From the NCBI RefSeq assembly GCF_022554085.1, contig NZ_JAKFYR010000001.1, positions 1-64,000 on the forward strand: 64,000 bases of DNA, given 5' to 3'. Source of the stretch: Rhodococcus sp. CH91 (GTDB taxonomy: Bacteria; Actinomycetota; Actinomycetes; Mycobacteriales; Mycobacteriaceae). Positions 1 through 7,318 of the stretch are shown here, piece by piece. A program made the position numbers and the translations under genes. Each line of letters begins with the position of its first letter. Position 1 is the first letter of the stretch. The notes beneath the pieces are model-generated. The model was not told the origin of the DNA. It worked only from the letters and a program-made list of their open reading frames with translations, and ran no database searches.

Positions 1-37
1 TTCATCGGCACACTGTTGAGTTCTCAAAGAACACGCA
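1..37 (-). other. Conserved leader of a ribosomal RNA operon (16S lies beyond the left edge)
   Basis: Read on the minus strand this stretch contains TTCTTTGAGAACTCAACAG followed by TGTGCCGATGAA. I know this as the conserved leader upstream of 16S rRNA in Rhodococcus and related actinobacteria. The 16S gene itself is not in the window, so the rRNA operon is inferred to run leftward from here. No rRNA sequence is visible, so the call rests on recognising this one block. Confidence 0.55.
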
Positions 38-129
38 CACATCATTCCGTTTCGGACCGAAGTCCAACCCGTTCTGAGGCAACTGTTCCAGCCTACTTCC
101 TTCTGCTCACAGACGCAAGTCTGTGTGAC

Positions 130-310
130 TTCCGGAACCAGGGGCGACTCGAAACCTTACCAGAAGATTCGGAGTCATCATATTCGCAGGCGCCTTCGTC
201 CAACCTCGTTGTCCCGTTCCTTTCGGCCCGGGTCGGTGTCCGTGTCGCTCTGACCTGGAATAAGTTACGCGAACACTTCCGAGAACACCAAATCGCCTGG
301 TCATCGGCAG
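130..310 (-). promoter_or_regulatory. Probable rRNA operon promoter zone
   Basis: There is no credible gene in positions 38-440. On the minus strand a TTGGTG, 18 bases, TAACTT pair lies near 260-295. Further -10-like boxes TATGAT (near 180) and TAAGGT (near 160, in the context CTGGTAAGGT) point toward the rRNA leader. Tandem promoters are usual for rRNA operons in this group. Exact start sites cannot be fixed from sequence alone. Confidence 0.35.
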
Positions 311-440
311 TTTCTTCCCCCTTCTACCGGCTCCGGATCGAGCCGCGTGGCACGTACGAGACGGTGCTCGTCGCATCCGCTCACGGATCGTCCCCGTTCT
401 CGAGTAACGTTCACCGTTGAGTTGAGCGAGGAAGGGTGCC

Positions 441-1604
441 GTGACGTCGACGGGGAACATGGTGGGGTTGTTCGCCGGTATCGGCGGCCTCGAGCTCGGG
501 CTCGGCCGCCACGGCTGGAATACCGAACTCCTCTGCGAGATCGAACCGGGTGCTCAGGCAGTTCTGCGCCACCGCTTTCCCGAGGTCCCGCTCCATCCGG
601 ATGTCACCCGCCTCCGTTCCCTTCCCCGCGGCACCGAACTCGTCGCGGCCGGATTCCCGTGTCAGGACTTGTCCCAGGCCGGACGCACCGCCGGCATCAC
701 CGGATCGAAGTCCGGACTGGTCGACGAGGTCTTCCGCCTCGCCAAACGTAAGAACGGCCCGCGCTGGCTCGTCGTGGAGAACGTCCCCTTCATGTTGCAG
801 CTCGGCCGGGGTGCGGCGATGCGTCACATCACCGATGCATTCGAGGAACTCGGATACATGTGGGCCTACCGCGTCGTGGATGCCCGCGCGTTCGGTCTCC
901 CCCAGCGACGCCATCGGGTTCTGATGGTCGCCTCCCGCACGGACGATCCCCGCACGGTGTTGTTCGGCGAGGACGCCGGGATGCCCGACGAAGGCGATCC
1001 CGAACTGTTCCCCTGCGGCTTCTACTGGACCGAGGGTGTGCGCGGTCTCGGCTGGGCGGTCAACGCGGTACCGACCCTCAAGGGTGGTTCGACCCTCGGG
1101 ATCGCGAGCCCACCCGCGGTGCGCCTGCCTTCCGGCGAGATCGTGACTCCCGGACTCACCGATGCGGAGCGACTCCAGGGTTTCGATGCCGACTGGACCG
1201 CCCCCGCCACCGAAGCTCCCGGCGTCCGTCCCGGGCATCGGTGGCGTCTCGTCGGCAATGCGGTCAGTGTGCGGATGGCATCGTGGGTCGGACATCGGCT
1301 GAACCACCCGATCGAGTACAGCTCCGATCACCAGACTCCCCTACGTCCCGGCGACCCGTGGCCGACCGCCGCGTGGGGCGTTCGCGGCCAGGCGTTCCGG
1401 GTGCACGAATCGCAGTGGCCGGTCCAAGCCCCCTACGAGGACCTCGGAGGATTCCTCCTCGACGCACGGTTGCTGTCCGCTCGGGCGACCGCAGGCTTCC
1501 TCCGTCGCGCACGCTCCGGCAACCTGCGCTTCCTGCCGGGCTTCCTCGACGATGTCGAGAACCACCTCGAACGCATGGGTGGATTTCCGCAGGTGGCGGC
1601 CTAG
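441..1604 (+). CDS. dcm: DNA (cytosine-5) methyltransferase
   Basis: This protein of 387 residues transfers a methyl group from S-adenosylmethionine to carbon 5 of cytosine in a specific DNA site. Motif I is GLFAGIGGLELGLGRHG near the N-terminus. The catalytic PC motif is GFPCQDLSQAG near residue 75. ENVPF and QRRHRVLMVAS follow as motifs VI and VIII, and a target-recognition segment and a GNAVSVRMASW-like end complete the fold. The GTG start is preceded by GAGGAAGGG at a suitable distance; an in-frame ATG lies six codons later. The vsr gene follows after six bases, so the two are almost certainly co-transcribed. No restriction endonuclease is visible here. The recognition sequence cannot be predicted. 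Confidence 0.93.
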   Translation: MTSTGNMVGLFAGIGGLELGLGRHGWNTELLCEIEPGAQAVLRHRFPEVPLHPDVTRLRSLPRGTELVAAGFPCQDLSQAGRTAGITGSKSGLVDEVFRLAKRKNGPRWLVVENVPFMLQLGRGAAMRHITDAFEELGYMWAYRVVDARAFGLPQRRHRVLMVASRTDDPRTVLFGEDAGMPDEGDPELFPCGFYWTEGVRGLGWAVNAVPTLKGGSTLGIASPPAVRLPSGEIVTPGLTDAERLQGFDADWTAPATEAPGVRPGHRWRLVGNAVSVRMASWVGHRLNHPIEYSSDHQTPLRPGDPWPTAAWGVRGQAFRVHESQWPVQAPYEDLGGFLLDARLLSARATAGFLRRARSGNLRFLPGFLDDVENHLERMGGFPQVAA

Positions 1605-1610
1605 GACAGC

Positions 1611-2063
1611 GTGATGGCGTCGTCGGAGCGGCCCTCGACGGATCCGCGTACGAGTGCGCGGATGAGCCGGCAGCGTCGGCGCGATACCGTCCCGGAAGTG
1701 GCATTGCGCCGGGAACTGCATCGTCGTGGCCGGCGGTTCTTCGTCGACAAGGCTCCGCTGCCGGGGATGCGGCGACGAGCCGACCTGGTCTTCCCTCGTC
1801 ATCGGGTCGCCGTGTACGTGGACGGCTGCTTCTGGCACAGCTGTCCGCAGCATGCGACCTTCCCGAAGAACAACGCCGAGTGGTGGGCCGCCAAGCTCGC
1901 GGCCAATGTGCAACGCGACCGGGACACCGACGAGCGTCTGCAGACCGCAGGATGGACGGTGGTGCGCGTGTGGGAGCACGAGGACCCCATCACTGCCGCG
2001 ACGCGCGTGGAGGCCGTTCTGTCGTCACCCCCGGAAACGGACGCAGGGCCGGCGCAGGGGTGA
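1611..2063 (+). CDS. vsr: Very short patch repair (Vsr) endonuclease
   Basis: Vsr nicks DNA at T:G mismatches that arise when 5-methylcytosine deaminates, starting repair that restores C:G. The 150-residue length fits the family. Signature segments are MSRQRRRDTVPEVALRR at the N-terminus, RADLVFPRHRVAVYVDGCFW with the metal-binding aspartate, the HSCPQHATFPKNN zinc/histidine region, and the RVWEHED end of the fold. It follows the methyltransferase by six bases, the classical arrangement in which Vsr offsets the mutagenic cost of cytosine methylation. The start is GTG at 1611 directly followed by ATG; MSRQ is a further candidate start. The last ~15 residues are not part of the conserved core. 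Confidence 0.92.
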   Translation: MMASSERPSTDPRTSARMSRQRRRDTVPEVALRRELHRRGRRFFVDKAPLPGMRRRADLVFPRHRVAVYVDGCFWHSCPQHATFPKNNAEWWAAKLAANVQRDRDTDERLQTAGWTVVRVWEHEDPITAATRVEAVLSSPPETDAGPAQG

Positions 2064-2094
2064 CGCCCCTACCCCGGCTCCGGCGTCGTTCCGG

Positions 2095-3243
2095 TCAGGC
2101 CTTCGTGAGCTGGGCGTAGCGAGCGATGTGCTGCTCGGCAGTGCCGAACTCGTACTCGATCGCAGTCAGGCGCTTGAAGTAGTGCCCGACGGCGAGCTCT
2201 TCCGTCATTCCCATCCCGCCGTGCAGCTGGACGGCGTTCTGGCCGACGAAACGCGCAGCCCGGCTGATCGTCGCCTTCGCCGCCGAGACCGCCCGAGCCC
2301 GGGTGACGTCGTCGCTGTCGAGATGGAGGACGGCCAGATAGGCCGCGGAGACCGCCTGCTCGACCTCCATGTACATGTCGACCATGCGGTGCTGGAGTGC
2401 CTGGAAGCTACCGATGGGCTGGCCGAACTGCTGCCGCTGCTTGGCGTACTCGACCGTGTCGGCGAGCACCTTGCGCATGAGACCGACGGCCTCGGCCGCG
2501 ACGGCGGCCGTCGCTTCGTCGATTCCGCGGGACACGGACGGCCAGGCGCCACCCTCCTCGCCGAGCAGCGAGTCGGCGGGCAGCCGCAAGCCCGTGAAGG
2601 CCAGGTCGGCGGCACGTCGATCGTCGATCGTGCGGTAGGAGTGGATCTCCACACCGGCCGGCGGATCGGCAGAGTCGAAGTCCACCAGGAACAGCGAGAT
2701 ACCGTCGGTGTCGGTGCGCTCACCGGAGGTGCGCGCGGTCACGAGCAGATGTGTCGCCAGCGGCGCGCTCGTGACGACGGTCTTCTCACCGTCGATCACC
2801 CATGTGTCACCCTCTCGACGCGCCGTGGTGGACACGTCGTGGAGGACGTATCCGGAGATGGGCTCCGTCGCAGCGAAGGCCGTGACGGCTTCACCGGCAG
2901 CGATCGCCTCGAGGACCGAACCGGCTCGCTCGACCCCCGCGCGACCGAGCAGTCCGCCTCCGAGGACGACCGTGTCGACGTACGGCTCGATGACGAGTGC
3001 GTGCCCGAGCGCTTCCGAAACGACCATCAGCTCGACCGGGCCTCCACCCATCCCGCCCACGTCCTCCGGAAGGGTGGCCCCCAGGATGCCGAGGTCCTCG
3101 GCGAATGCGCGCCACACCTCAGGTTGCCACCCTTCGCCGGTGGTCGCGACCTTCCGGCTGTGCGCCAGGTCGTAGCGACCGGCGAGGAACTTGGTGACCG
3201 AATCACGAAGGAGCTCCTGCTCCTTGCTCAAACCGAAGTCCAT
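2095..3243 (-). CDS. Acyl-CoA dehydrogenase, subunit with the catalytic glutamate
   Basis: This 382-residue flavoprotein belongs to the acyl-CoA dehydrogenase (FadE) family, which forms the alpha,beta double bond of acyl-CoA thioesters in beta-oxidation using FAD. The N-terminal helix is MDFGLSKEQELLRDSV, and the C-terminal domain has QLHGGMGMTEE and IEYEFGTAEQH. The glutamate in YEFGT sits where the usual catalytic base (YEGT) is found. The start ATG overlaps the stop of the upstream dehydrogenase (TGATG), so the two are translationally coupled. Paired small FadE proteins in this order commonly form alpha2beta2 enzymes on steroid or branched-chain CoA esters. The substrate here is unknown. 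Confidence 0.88.
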   Translation of the reverse strand: MDFGLSKEQELLRDSVTKFLAGRYDLAHSRKVATTGEGWQPEVWRAFAEDLGILGATLPEDVGGMGGGPVELMVVSEALGHALVIEPYVDTVVLGGGLLGRAGVERAGSVLEAIAAGEAVTAFAATEPISGYVLHDVSTTARREGDTWVIDGEKTVVTSAPLATHLLVTARTSGERTDTDGISLFLVDFDSADPPAGVEIHSYRTIDDRRAADLAFTGLRLPADSLLGEEGGAWPSVSRGIDEATAAVAAEAVGLMRKVLADTVEYAKQRQQFGQPIGSFQALQHRMVDMYMEVEQAVSAAYLAVLHLDSDDVTRARAVSAAKATISRAARFVGQNAVQLHGGMGMTEELAVGHYFKRLTAIEYEFGTAEQHIARYAQLTKA

Positions 3244-4475
3244 CAGAGCCCCAATGCTGCTTTGGCGAGAATATTTCGCTGGATCTCGTTGCTGCCGGCG
3301 TAGATCGACCCGGCACGGTCGTTGAAGTAACGCAGCGGCGCGACGGCCTGCCATTCCTCGCCACTGACGTAACCGTCGGCGGGAGGGACGTAATCGGCCA
3401 CCGGCCCACCGGGAGCGGTGATGTGCGGCTGATAGACCCGGCCGCGCGGACCCGCCGCCTCGAGGGTCAGCTGAGTGATCGTCTGACTGAGCTCGGTGCC
3501 GAGAATCTTGAGCATCGACGACGCCGGGCCGGGATCCTTACCCGCGGACAAGGCTGCCAGAGTGCGGTATTCGAGGATCTCGAGCACTTCGGTCCGGATA
3601 CGGGCCTCGGCCAGCTTGGCGGAGAACGCCGGATCGTCGGCGAGTGCGCCGCCGGACGGGCCCGGCTGTTCGGCCGCGGCCGCGGCGATCCGCTCGGCCA
3701 TCACCTGCAGAGCGGGAGCCGCCGCCGCTCCACCACGTTCGAAGACGAGCAGGTACTTCGCGACGGTCCAGCCGTCGTCGATCTTCCCGAGCACGTTCGT
3801 CTTCGGAACGCGCACACCGTCGAAGAAGACCTGATTCTGCACCTCCTCGCCGGAAGTCATGACCAGGGGCCGGATTTCGATGCCCGGAGAGGTCATGTCG
3901 ATGAGCAGGAAGGTGATGCCCTGCTGTTTGCGACCGGTCTTCGACGTCCGCACGAGTGCGAACATCCAATTCGCCTCGGTGGCGTGCGTGGTCCAGATCT
4001 TGCTGCCGGTGACGATCAGGTCGTCGCCGTCGTCGACGGCGGCCATGCTGAGCGAGGCCAGATCGGATCCTGCTTCGGGCTCGGAGTATCCCTGGCAGAA
4101 GAAGACCTCGCCGGTGAGGATCCGTGGCAGGAAGAAGTCCTTCTGCTCCTCGGTGCCGTACGCGACGATCGCGTGGGCGACCATCCGGATACCCATGGGC
4201 GAGAGCGACGGCGCACCGGCGAGGATGGACTCGCGGCTGAAGATGTAGTGCTGGGTCTGCGACCAGTCGCATCCGCCGTATTCGACCGGCCAGGCTGGTG
4301 CCGCCCATCCACGCTCATGGAGGATGCGCTGCCACTCCATGCTCGCTTCGTGGTCGGAGTACACGCTCGTCGCGAGTCGTCCGGCCCGCCGCAGCTCGGG
4401 CGTCAGCTTCTCCTCGAGGAACGAGCGCACCTCGTCCCGGAAAGCGGCGTCGGCCTCTGACCACGCTAGTTCCAT
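3243..4475 (-). CDS. Acyl-CoA dehydrogenase, partner subunit lacking the usual glutamate
   Basis: This is the 410-residue upstream partner of the coupled dehydrogenase pair. Family hallmarks are CQGYSEPEAGSDLASL and TGSKIWTTHA in the flavin/substrate region and IYAGSNEIQRNILA at the C-terminus. At the position of the usual YEGT glutamate this protein has YAGS. It may therefore rely on its neighbour for the catalytic base, as seen in heteromeric steroid FadE pairs of mycobacteria. That last point is inference. The ATG is preceded by GGGGAGAAG, a good ribosome binding site. It is divergent from the F420-type oxidoreductase gene. Confidence 0.88.
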   Translation of the reverse strand: MELAWSEADAAFRDEVRSFLEEKLTPELRRAGRLATSVYSDHEASMEWQRILHERGWAAPAWPVEYGGCDWSQTQHYIFSRESILAGAPSLSPMGIRMVAHAIVAYGTEEQKDFFLPRILTGEVFFCQGYSEPEAGSDLASLSMAAVDDGDDLIVTGSKIWTTHATEANWMFALVRTSKTGRKQQGITFLLIDMTSPGIEIRPLVMTSGEEVQNQVFFDGVRVPKTNVLGKIDDGWTVAKYLLVFERGGAAAAPALQVMAERIAAAAAEQPGPSGGALADDPAFSAKLAEARIRTEVLEILEYRTLAALSAGKDPGPASSMLKILGTELSQTITQLTLEAAGPRGRVYQPHITAPGGPVADYVPPADGYVSGEEWQAVAPLRYFNDRAGSIYAGSNEIQRNILAKAALGL

Positions 4476-4829
4476 GTCTTCTCCCCGCAGAGCGCGACCG
4501 CCACTGCCGGGCCGTCGTGCGAATTGTCGTTAACTTTTCGAGAGTGTTCGAAATCTACTTCCGGTCGAGCGGCCCCGTCAATAGAGGGCTTTCTCCTGCA
4601 GTACCGGCCTGATTCCGGACGACCCACTCCTGAGCGGAGGCGGGCAGGAGATGACGTCGGGAGGTCGTTCCGGAAGACGGACCGTTCACTCGACGGGAAG
4701 AACCCGCAGAGGGGTGGACCACAGACGGTGACTGCGATCACATGCTCTGGTAGAACGTTGTTCTTGAGAAGGTAAATATCACTCTTCACGCCGCTCGGCG
4801 GCGGACATCGAGGTTCGGAGGACACAAGC
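4476..4829. promoter_or_regulatory. Divergent promoter region between acyl-CoA dehydrogenases and F420-type oxidoreductase
   Basis: This 354-base gap has no convincing gene. It must hold the promoters of the two divergent units. An inverted repeat TTTCGA, six bases, TCGAAA lies at 4536-4553, close to the dehydrogenase side. A second imperfect dyad AGAAC, three bases, GTTCT lies at 4752-4764, on the oxidoreductase side. Both are plausible operators for a local repressor, but no regulator gene adjoins them. Confidence 0.4.
4536..4553. promoter_or_regulatory. Candidate operator, inverted repeat TTTCGA-N6-TCGAAA
   Basis: Two perfect six-base arms are separated by six bases about 60 bases upstream of the acyl-CoA dehydrogenase start. 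The size fits a dimeric repressor site of the TetR type. The role is inferred only from symmetry and position. Confidence 0.25.
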
Positions 4830-5723
4830 GTGAGGTTCTGGAGCGGCACAGCGTTCATGAAAACCGCCGAGATGCCGGCCGTCGCCCGCATGCTCGACGA
4901 GACGGGATTCCACGGCATGCTCGTCTCGGACCACCTGATCTACCCTCGGGAACTGAAGACCGTCTATCCGGGCCACGAGAGCGGCAAGCCGTTCTGGTCA
5001 CCGGACACCGAATGGCCGGACGCCTGGGTACTCATCGGCGCGATGGCTGCCGTGACCGAGAAGCTGCACTTCGGCAACAACGTCTACATCGCGCCGTCCC
5101 GACCGATCCTCGAGGTCGCCAAGCAGGTCGGCACAGCCGCGGCGATCGCGGGCGGGCGCGTCTCCATCGGCCTGTCCGCCGGGTGGATGCGGGAGGAATT
5201 CGAACTCCTCGGCCAGGACTTCGACAATCGCGGTCCGCGTCTGAACGAGATGATCCGCGCGCTGCGCGAACTGTGGAAGGGCGGATGGGTCTCGTTCCAG
5301 GGCGAGTACTACGACATCCCGGAGATGACCATCGAGCCCCACCCGCCGGCCACTGTTCCCATCCTGTGCGGCGGCGAATCCACGCCGGCACTCCGACGGG
5401 CCGCGCGCTACTGCGACGGCTGGGTCGGCACCGCCTATCCCATCGACGTGGCCGAACAGTGGATCGACCGCATCAACGGCTACCGCCGCGAGTACGGACG
5501 CGAGAACGAACCCTTCGAGTTCATCCTCGGACTCCGCGACGAACCGTCCGTGGATCTGTACCGGCGCGCCGAGAAGATCGGGATCACCGGCGTCATGGTG
5601 TCACCCTGGGCGAACTGGGAAGCCACCCATTCGGGAGATCACGATCACCTCCTCGGTACCGCCGAGCAGTACCGGGCACCCATCGAGGACTTCGCGGAGA
5701 GGATCATCACGAAGCTGGTGTGA
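4830..5723 (+). CDS. LLM-class F420-dependent oxidoreductase
   Basis: This 297-residue protein has the TIM-barrel luciferase-like fold used by F420- or FMN-dependent oxidoreductases. Visible features are the N-terminal barrel strand with MLDETGFHGMLVSDHL, the FGNNVYIAPSRPILEVAKQ segment, the GRVSIGLSAGWMREEFELLG motif typical of the family, and VPILCGGESTPALRRAARYCD. The GTG start follows GGAGGACACAAGC. It is transcribed away from the acyl-CoA dehydrogenases, and such neighbours often serve lipid or steroid catabolism. The substrate and the choice of F420 over FMN are not determined by the sequence. Confidence 0.85.
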   Translation: MRFWSGTAFMKTAEMPAVARMLDETGFHGMLVSDHLIYPRELKTVYPGHESGKPFWSPDTEWPDAWVLIGAMAAVTEKLHFGNNVYIAPSRPILEVAKQVGTAAAIAGGRVSIGLSAGWMREEFELLGQDFDNRGPRLNEMIRALRELWKGGWVSFQGEYYDIPEMTIEPHPPATVPILCGGESTPALRRAARYCDGWVGTAYPIDVAEQWIDRINGYRREYGRENEPFEFILGLRDEPSVDLYRRAEKIGITGVMVSPWANWEATHSGDHDHLLGTAEQYRAPIEDFAERIITKLV

Positions 5724-5740
5724 ACCGTCCCTTACGACGA

Positions 5741-5775
5741 GAAAACCCCCACCGGCCGAGCCGGTGAGGGTTTTC
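5741..5775. terminator. Strong hairpin terminator, probably bidirectional
   Basis: GAAAACCC...CACCGGC pairs with GCCGGTG.GGGTTTTC around a CGA loop. The A-rich left side and T-rich right side allow termination from both directions. It would serve the F420-type oxidoreductase on the plus strand and the two tRNA genes on the minus strand. Confidence 0.8.
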
Positions 5776-5780
5776 GTGTG

Positions 5781-5853
5781 TGCGCCCGAAGGGATTCGAA
5801 CCCCTAACCTTCTGATCCGTAGTCAGATGCTCTATCCGTTGAGCTACGGGCGC
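5781..5853 (-). tRNA. tRNA-Arg (anticodon ACG)
   Basis: The minus strand folds as a cloverleaf. The acceptor stem is GCGCCCG paired with CGGGCGC with discriminator A. The D-arm contains AGCTCAACGGATAGAGC. The anticodon stem encloses CTACGGA, giving ACG, and the T-arm contains GGTTCGAATCC. The length is 73 bases and CCA is not encoded. It lies downstream of the tRNA-Ser gene on the same strand. Confidence 0.95.
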
Positions 5854-5890
5854 ATGTGTATTCACTTGTCATCGGTGAGGTTACACCGAC

Positions 5891-5982
5891 TGGCGGAGGC
5901 GAGAGGATTTGAACCTCCGGTCCCCGGTAAGGGGGACAACTCATTAGCAGTGAGTCCCATTCGGCCGCTCTGGCACGCCTCC
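5891..5982 (-). tRNA. tRNA-Ser (anticodon GCT)
   Basis: The acceptor stem is GGAGGCG with CGCCTCC, and the 3' CCA is encoded. The anticodon loop CTGCTAA gives GCT. The long variable arm typical of class II serine tRNAs (GTTGTCCCCCTTACCGGGGAC region) and a T-arm with GGTTCAAATCC are present. The length is 92 bases including CCA. It is followed on the same strand by tRNA-Arg. Confidence 0.95.
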
Positions 5983-6129
5983 TCGGGGATTCGATGCTCT
6001 CGAACCGCCGGATCGAAACATTACACATGCCTCGCAGGGAAACGCAAAACGGCTGGTCAGAGGCTTGCGGGTGGGCGGCCTTCATCAGCCTCCCGGCAGT
6101 CGGCCGGTCGCCGGGCGCAGAGAGAGGCG

Positions 6130-6135
6130 CATAAT
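6130..6135 (+). promoter_or_regulatory. Putative -10 box of leaderless pat transcript
   Basis: CATAAT lies six bases before the GTG start at 6142. The spacing would place the transcription start at or next to the first base of the start codon. No ribosome binding site is seen. Confidence 0.4.
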
Positions 6136-6141
6136 CACCAC

Positions 6142-7221
6142 GTGACTCCACGGATCCGCCCCGACCTCGAATCGATCCCCGCATACGTTCCCGGCCGCTC
6201 GTTCCCGGGCGCGGTGAAGCTCGCCAGCAACGAGACGACGATGGGTCCGCTCCCCAGCGTCCGAGAGGTGATCGCGGAGGCCACCGCCGGCCTCAACCGC
6301 TATCCCGACAACGGCGCGACCGACCTCGTCGCAACGCTCGCGGATCGGCTGGGCGTGCCGGCCGAGCGGATCGCCGTAGGTTGCGGGTCCGTCGGCCTGT
6401 GCCAGGAACTCGTACAGATCACCTGCGACGCGGGCGACGAGGTGATATTCCCGTGGCGCTCGTTCGAGGCGTATCCCATCATCACGGCCGTGGCCGGCGC
6501 GACAGCGGTGCGTGTTCCCAACACCGCGGAGCACGGCCACGACCTGAAGTCCATGCTCGCCGCGATCACCGATCGCACGCGGCTGATCTTCGTGTGCAAT
6601 CCCAACAATCCCACCGGGTCGTTGCTGGGCAAGGCGGAGCTCGAGCAGTTCCTCGATGCGGTACCCGAACACATCGTCGTCGCGCTGGACGAGGCGTATT
6701 TCGAGTACGTCCGGCCCGAACCCGGCGAGGATCTGCCCGACGGCCTCGAACTGGCCGAGGGCCGGCGCAACGTCGTCGTGCTCCGTACGTTCTCCAAGGC
6801 CTACGGCCTCGCGGGTCTGCGTGTGGGATACGCGGTGGCCGATCCGTCCGTGGTGGTCGCTCTGAGCAAGGTCCACACCCCCTTCTCGGTCAACGCTCTC
6901 GCCCAGCGGGCGGCCGTCGCCTCGCTCGAGGCCGCGAACGAACTGCTCGCACGCACCGAGGGTGTCGTCGCCGAAAGGGAGCGGGTCCGCAGTGCGCTTC
7001 TCGATGCGGGTTACGACGTTCCGGCGAGTGCGTCGAACTTCCTCTGGTTACCGCTGGGCGAACGATCGACCGCCTTCGCGGATGCCGCAGCCGAGGCGGG
7101 TATGGTCCTGCGCAATTTCACCGGAGAAGGAACCCGCGTGACGATCGGCGACCCGCACGAGAACGACCTGTTCCTCGCCTTCGCCACCGGACAGGGACGG
7201 GCGCTCGCCGGCATCGTCTGA
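6142..7221 (+). CDS. pat: Histidinol-phosphate / aromatic aminotransferase (Pat type)
   Basis: This 359-residue PLP-dependent class I/II aminotransferase is of the HisC-like family. Visible features are KLASNETTMGP, the glycine turn VGCGSVGLCQELVQ, CNPNNPTGS, LDEAYFEYV, and the PLP lysine in TFSKAYGLAGLRVGY near residue 219. The alternative substrate is aromatic: Pat proteins make phenylalanine or tyrosine from the keto acids, and this stand-alone gene away from a his operon favours Pat over HisC. The GTG start at 6142 is chosen because the conserved N-terminus begins there and a -10 box lies just before it. The longer open frame upstream runs through the tRNA genes and is not coding. Confidence 0.88.
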   Translation: MTPRIRPDLESIPAYVPGRSFPGAVKLASNETTMGPLPSVREVIAEATAGLNRYPDNGATDLVATLADRLGVPAERIAVGCGSVGLCQELVQITCDAGDEVIFPWRSFEAYPIITAVAGATAVRVPNTAEHGHDLKSMLAAITDRTRLIFVCNPNNPTGSLLGKAELEQFLDAVPEHIVVALDEAYFEYVRPEPGEDLPDGLELAEGRRNVVVLRTFSKAYGLAGLRVGYAVADPSVVVALSKVHTPFSVNALAQRAAVASLEAANELLARTEGVVAERERVRSALLDAGYDVPASASNFLWLPLGERSTAFADAAAEAGMVLRNFTGEGTRVTIGDPHENDLFLAFATGQGRALAGIV

Positions 7222-7318
7222 GCCCGTGAAGAGACCCAACCGTTATGGTCGGGTATCGGCCGCGTGACCGGACCCTGACAGACTCGGACGATCGGATCTG
7301 ACCGAGTCGGAGGACTGC

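Noticed and set aside
16-460. Open frames in the first 440 bases on both strands
   Set aside because: They overlap the rRNA leader and promoter zone and resemble no protein.
4752-4764. Possible KstR operator near the F420-type oxidoreductase
   Set aside because: The half-sites AGAAC and GTTCT are separated by three bases; as I know the KstR site, the separation is two. Kept only as a weak dyad.
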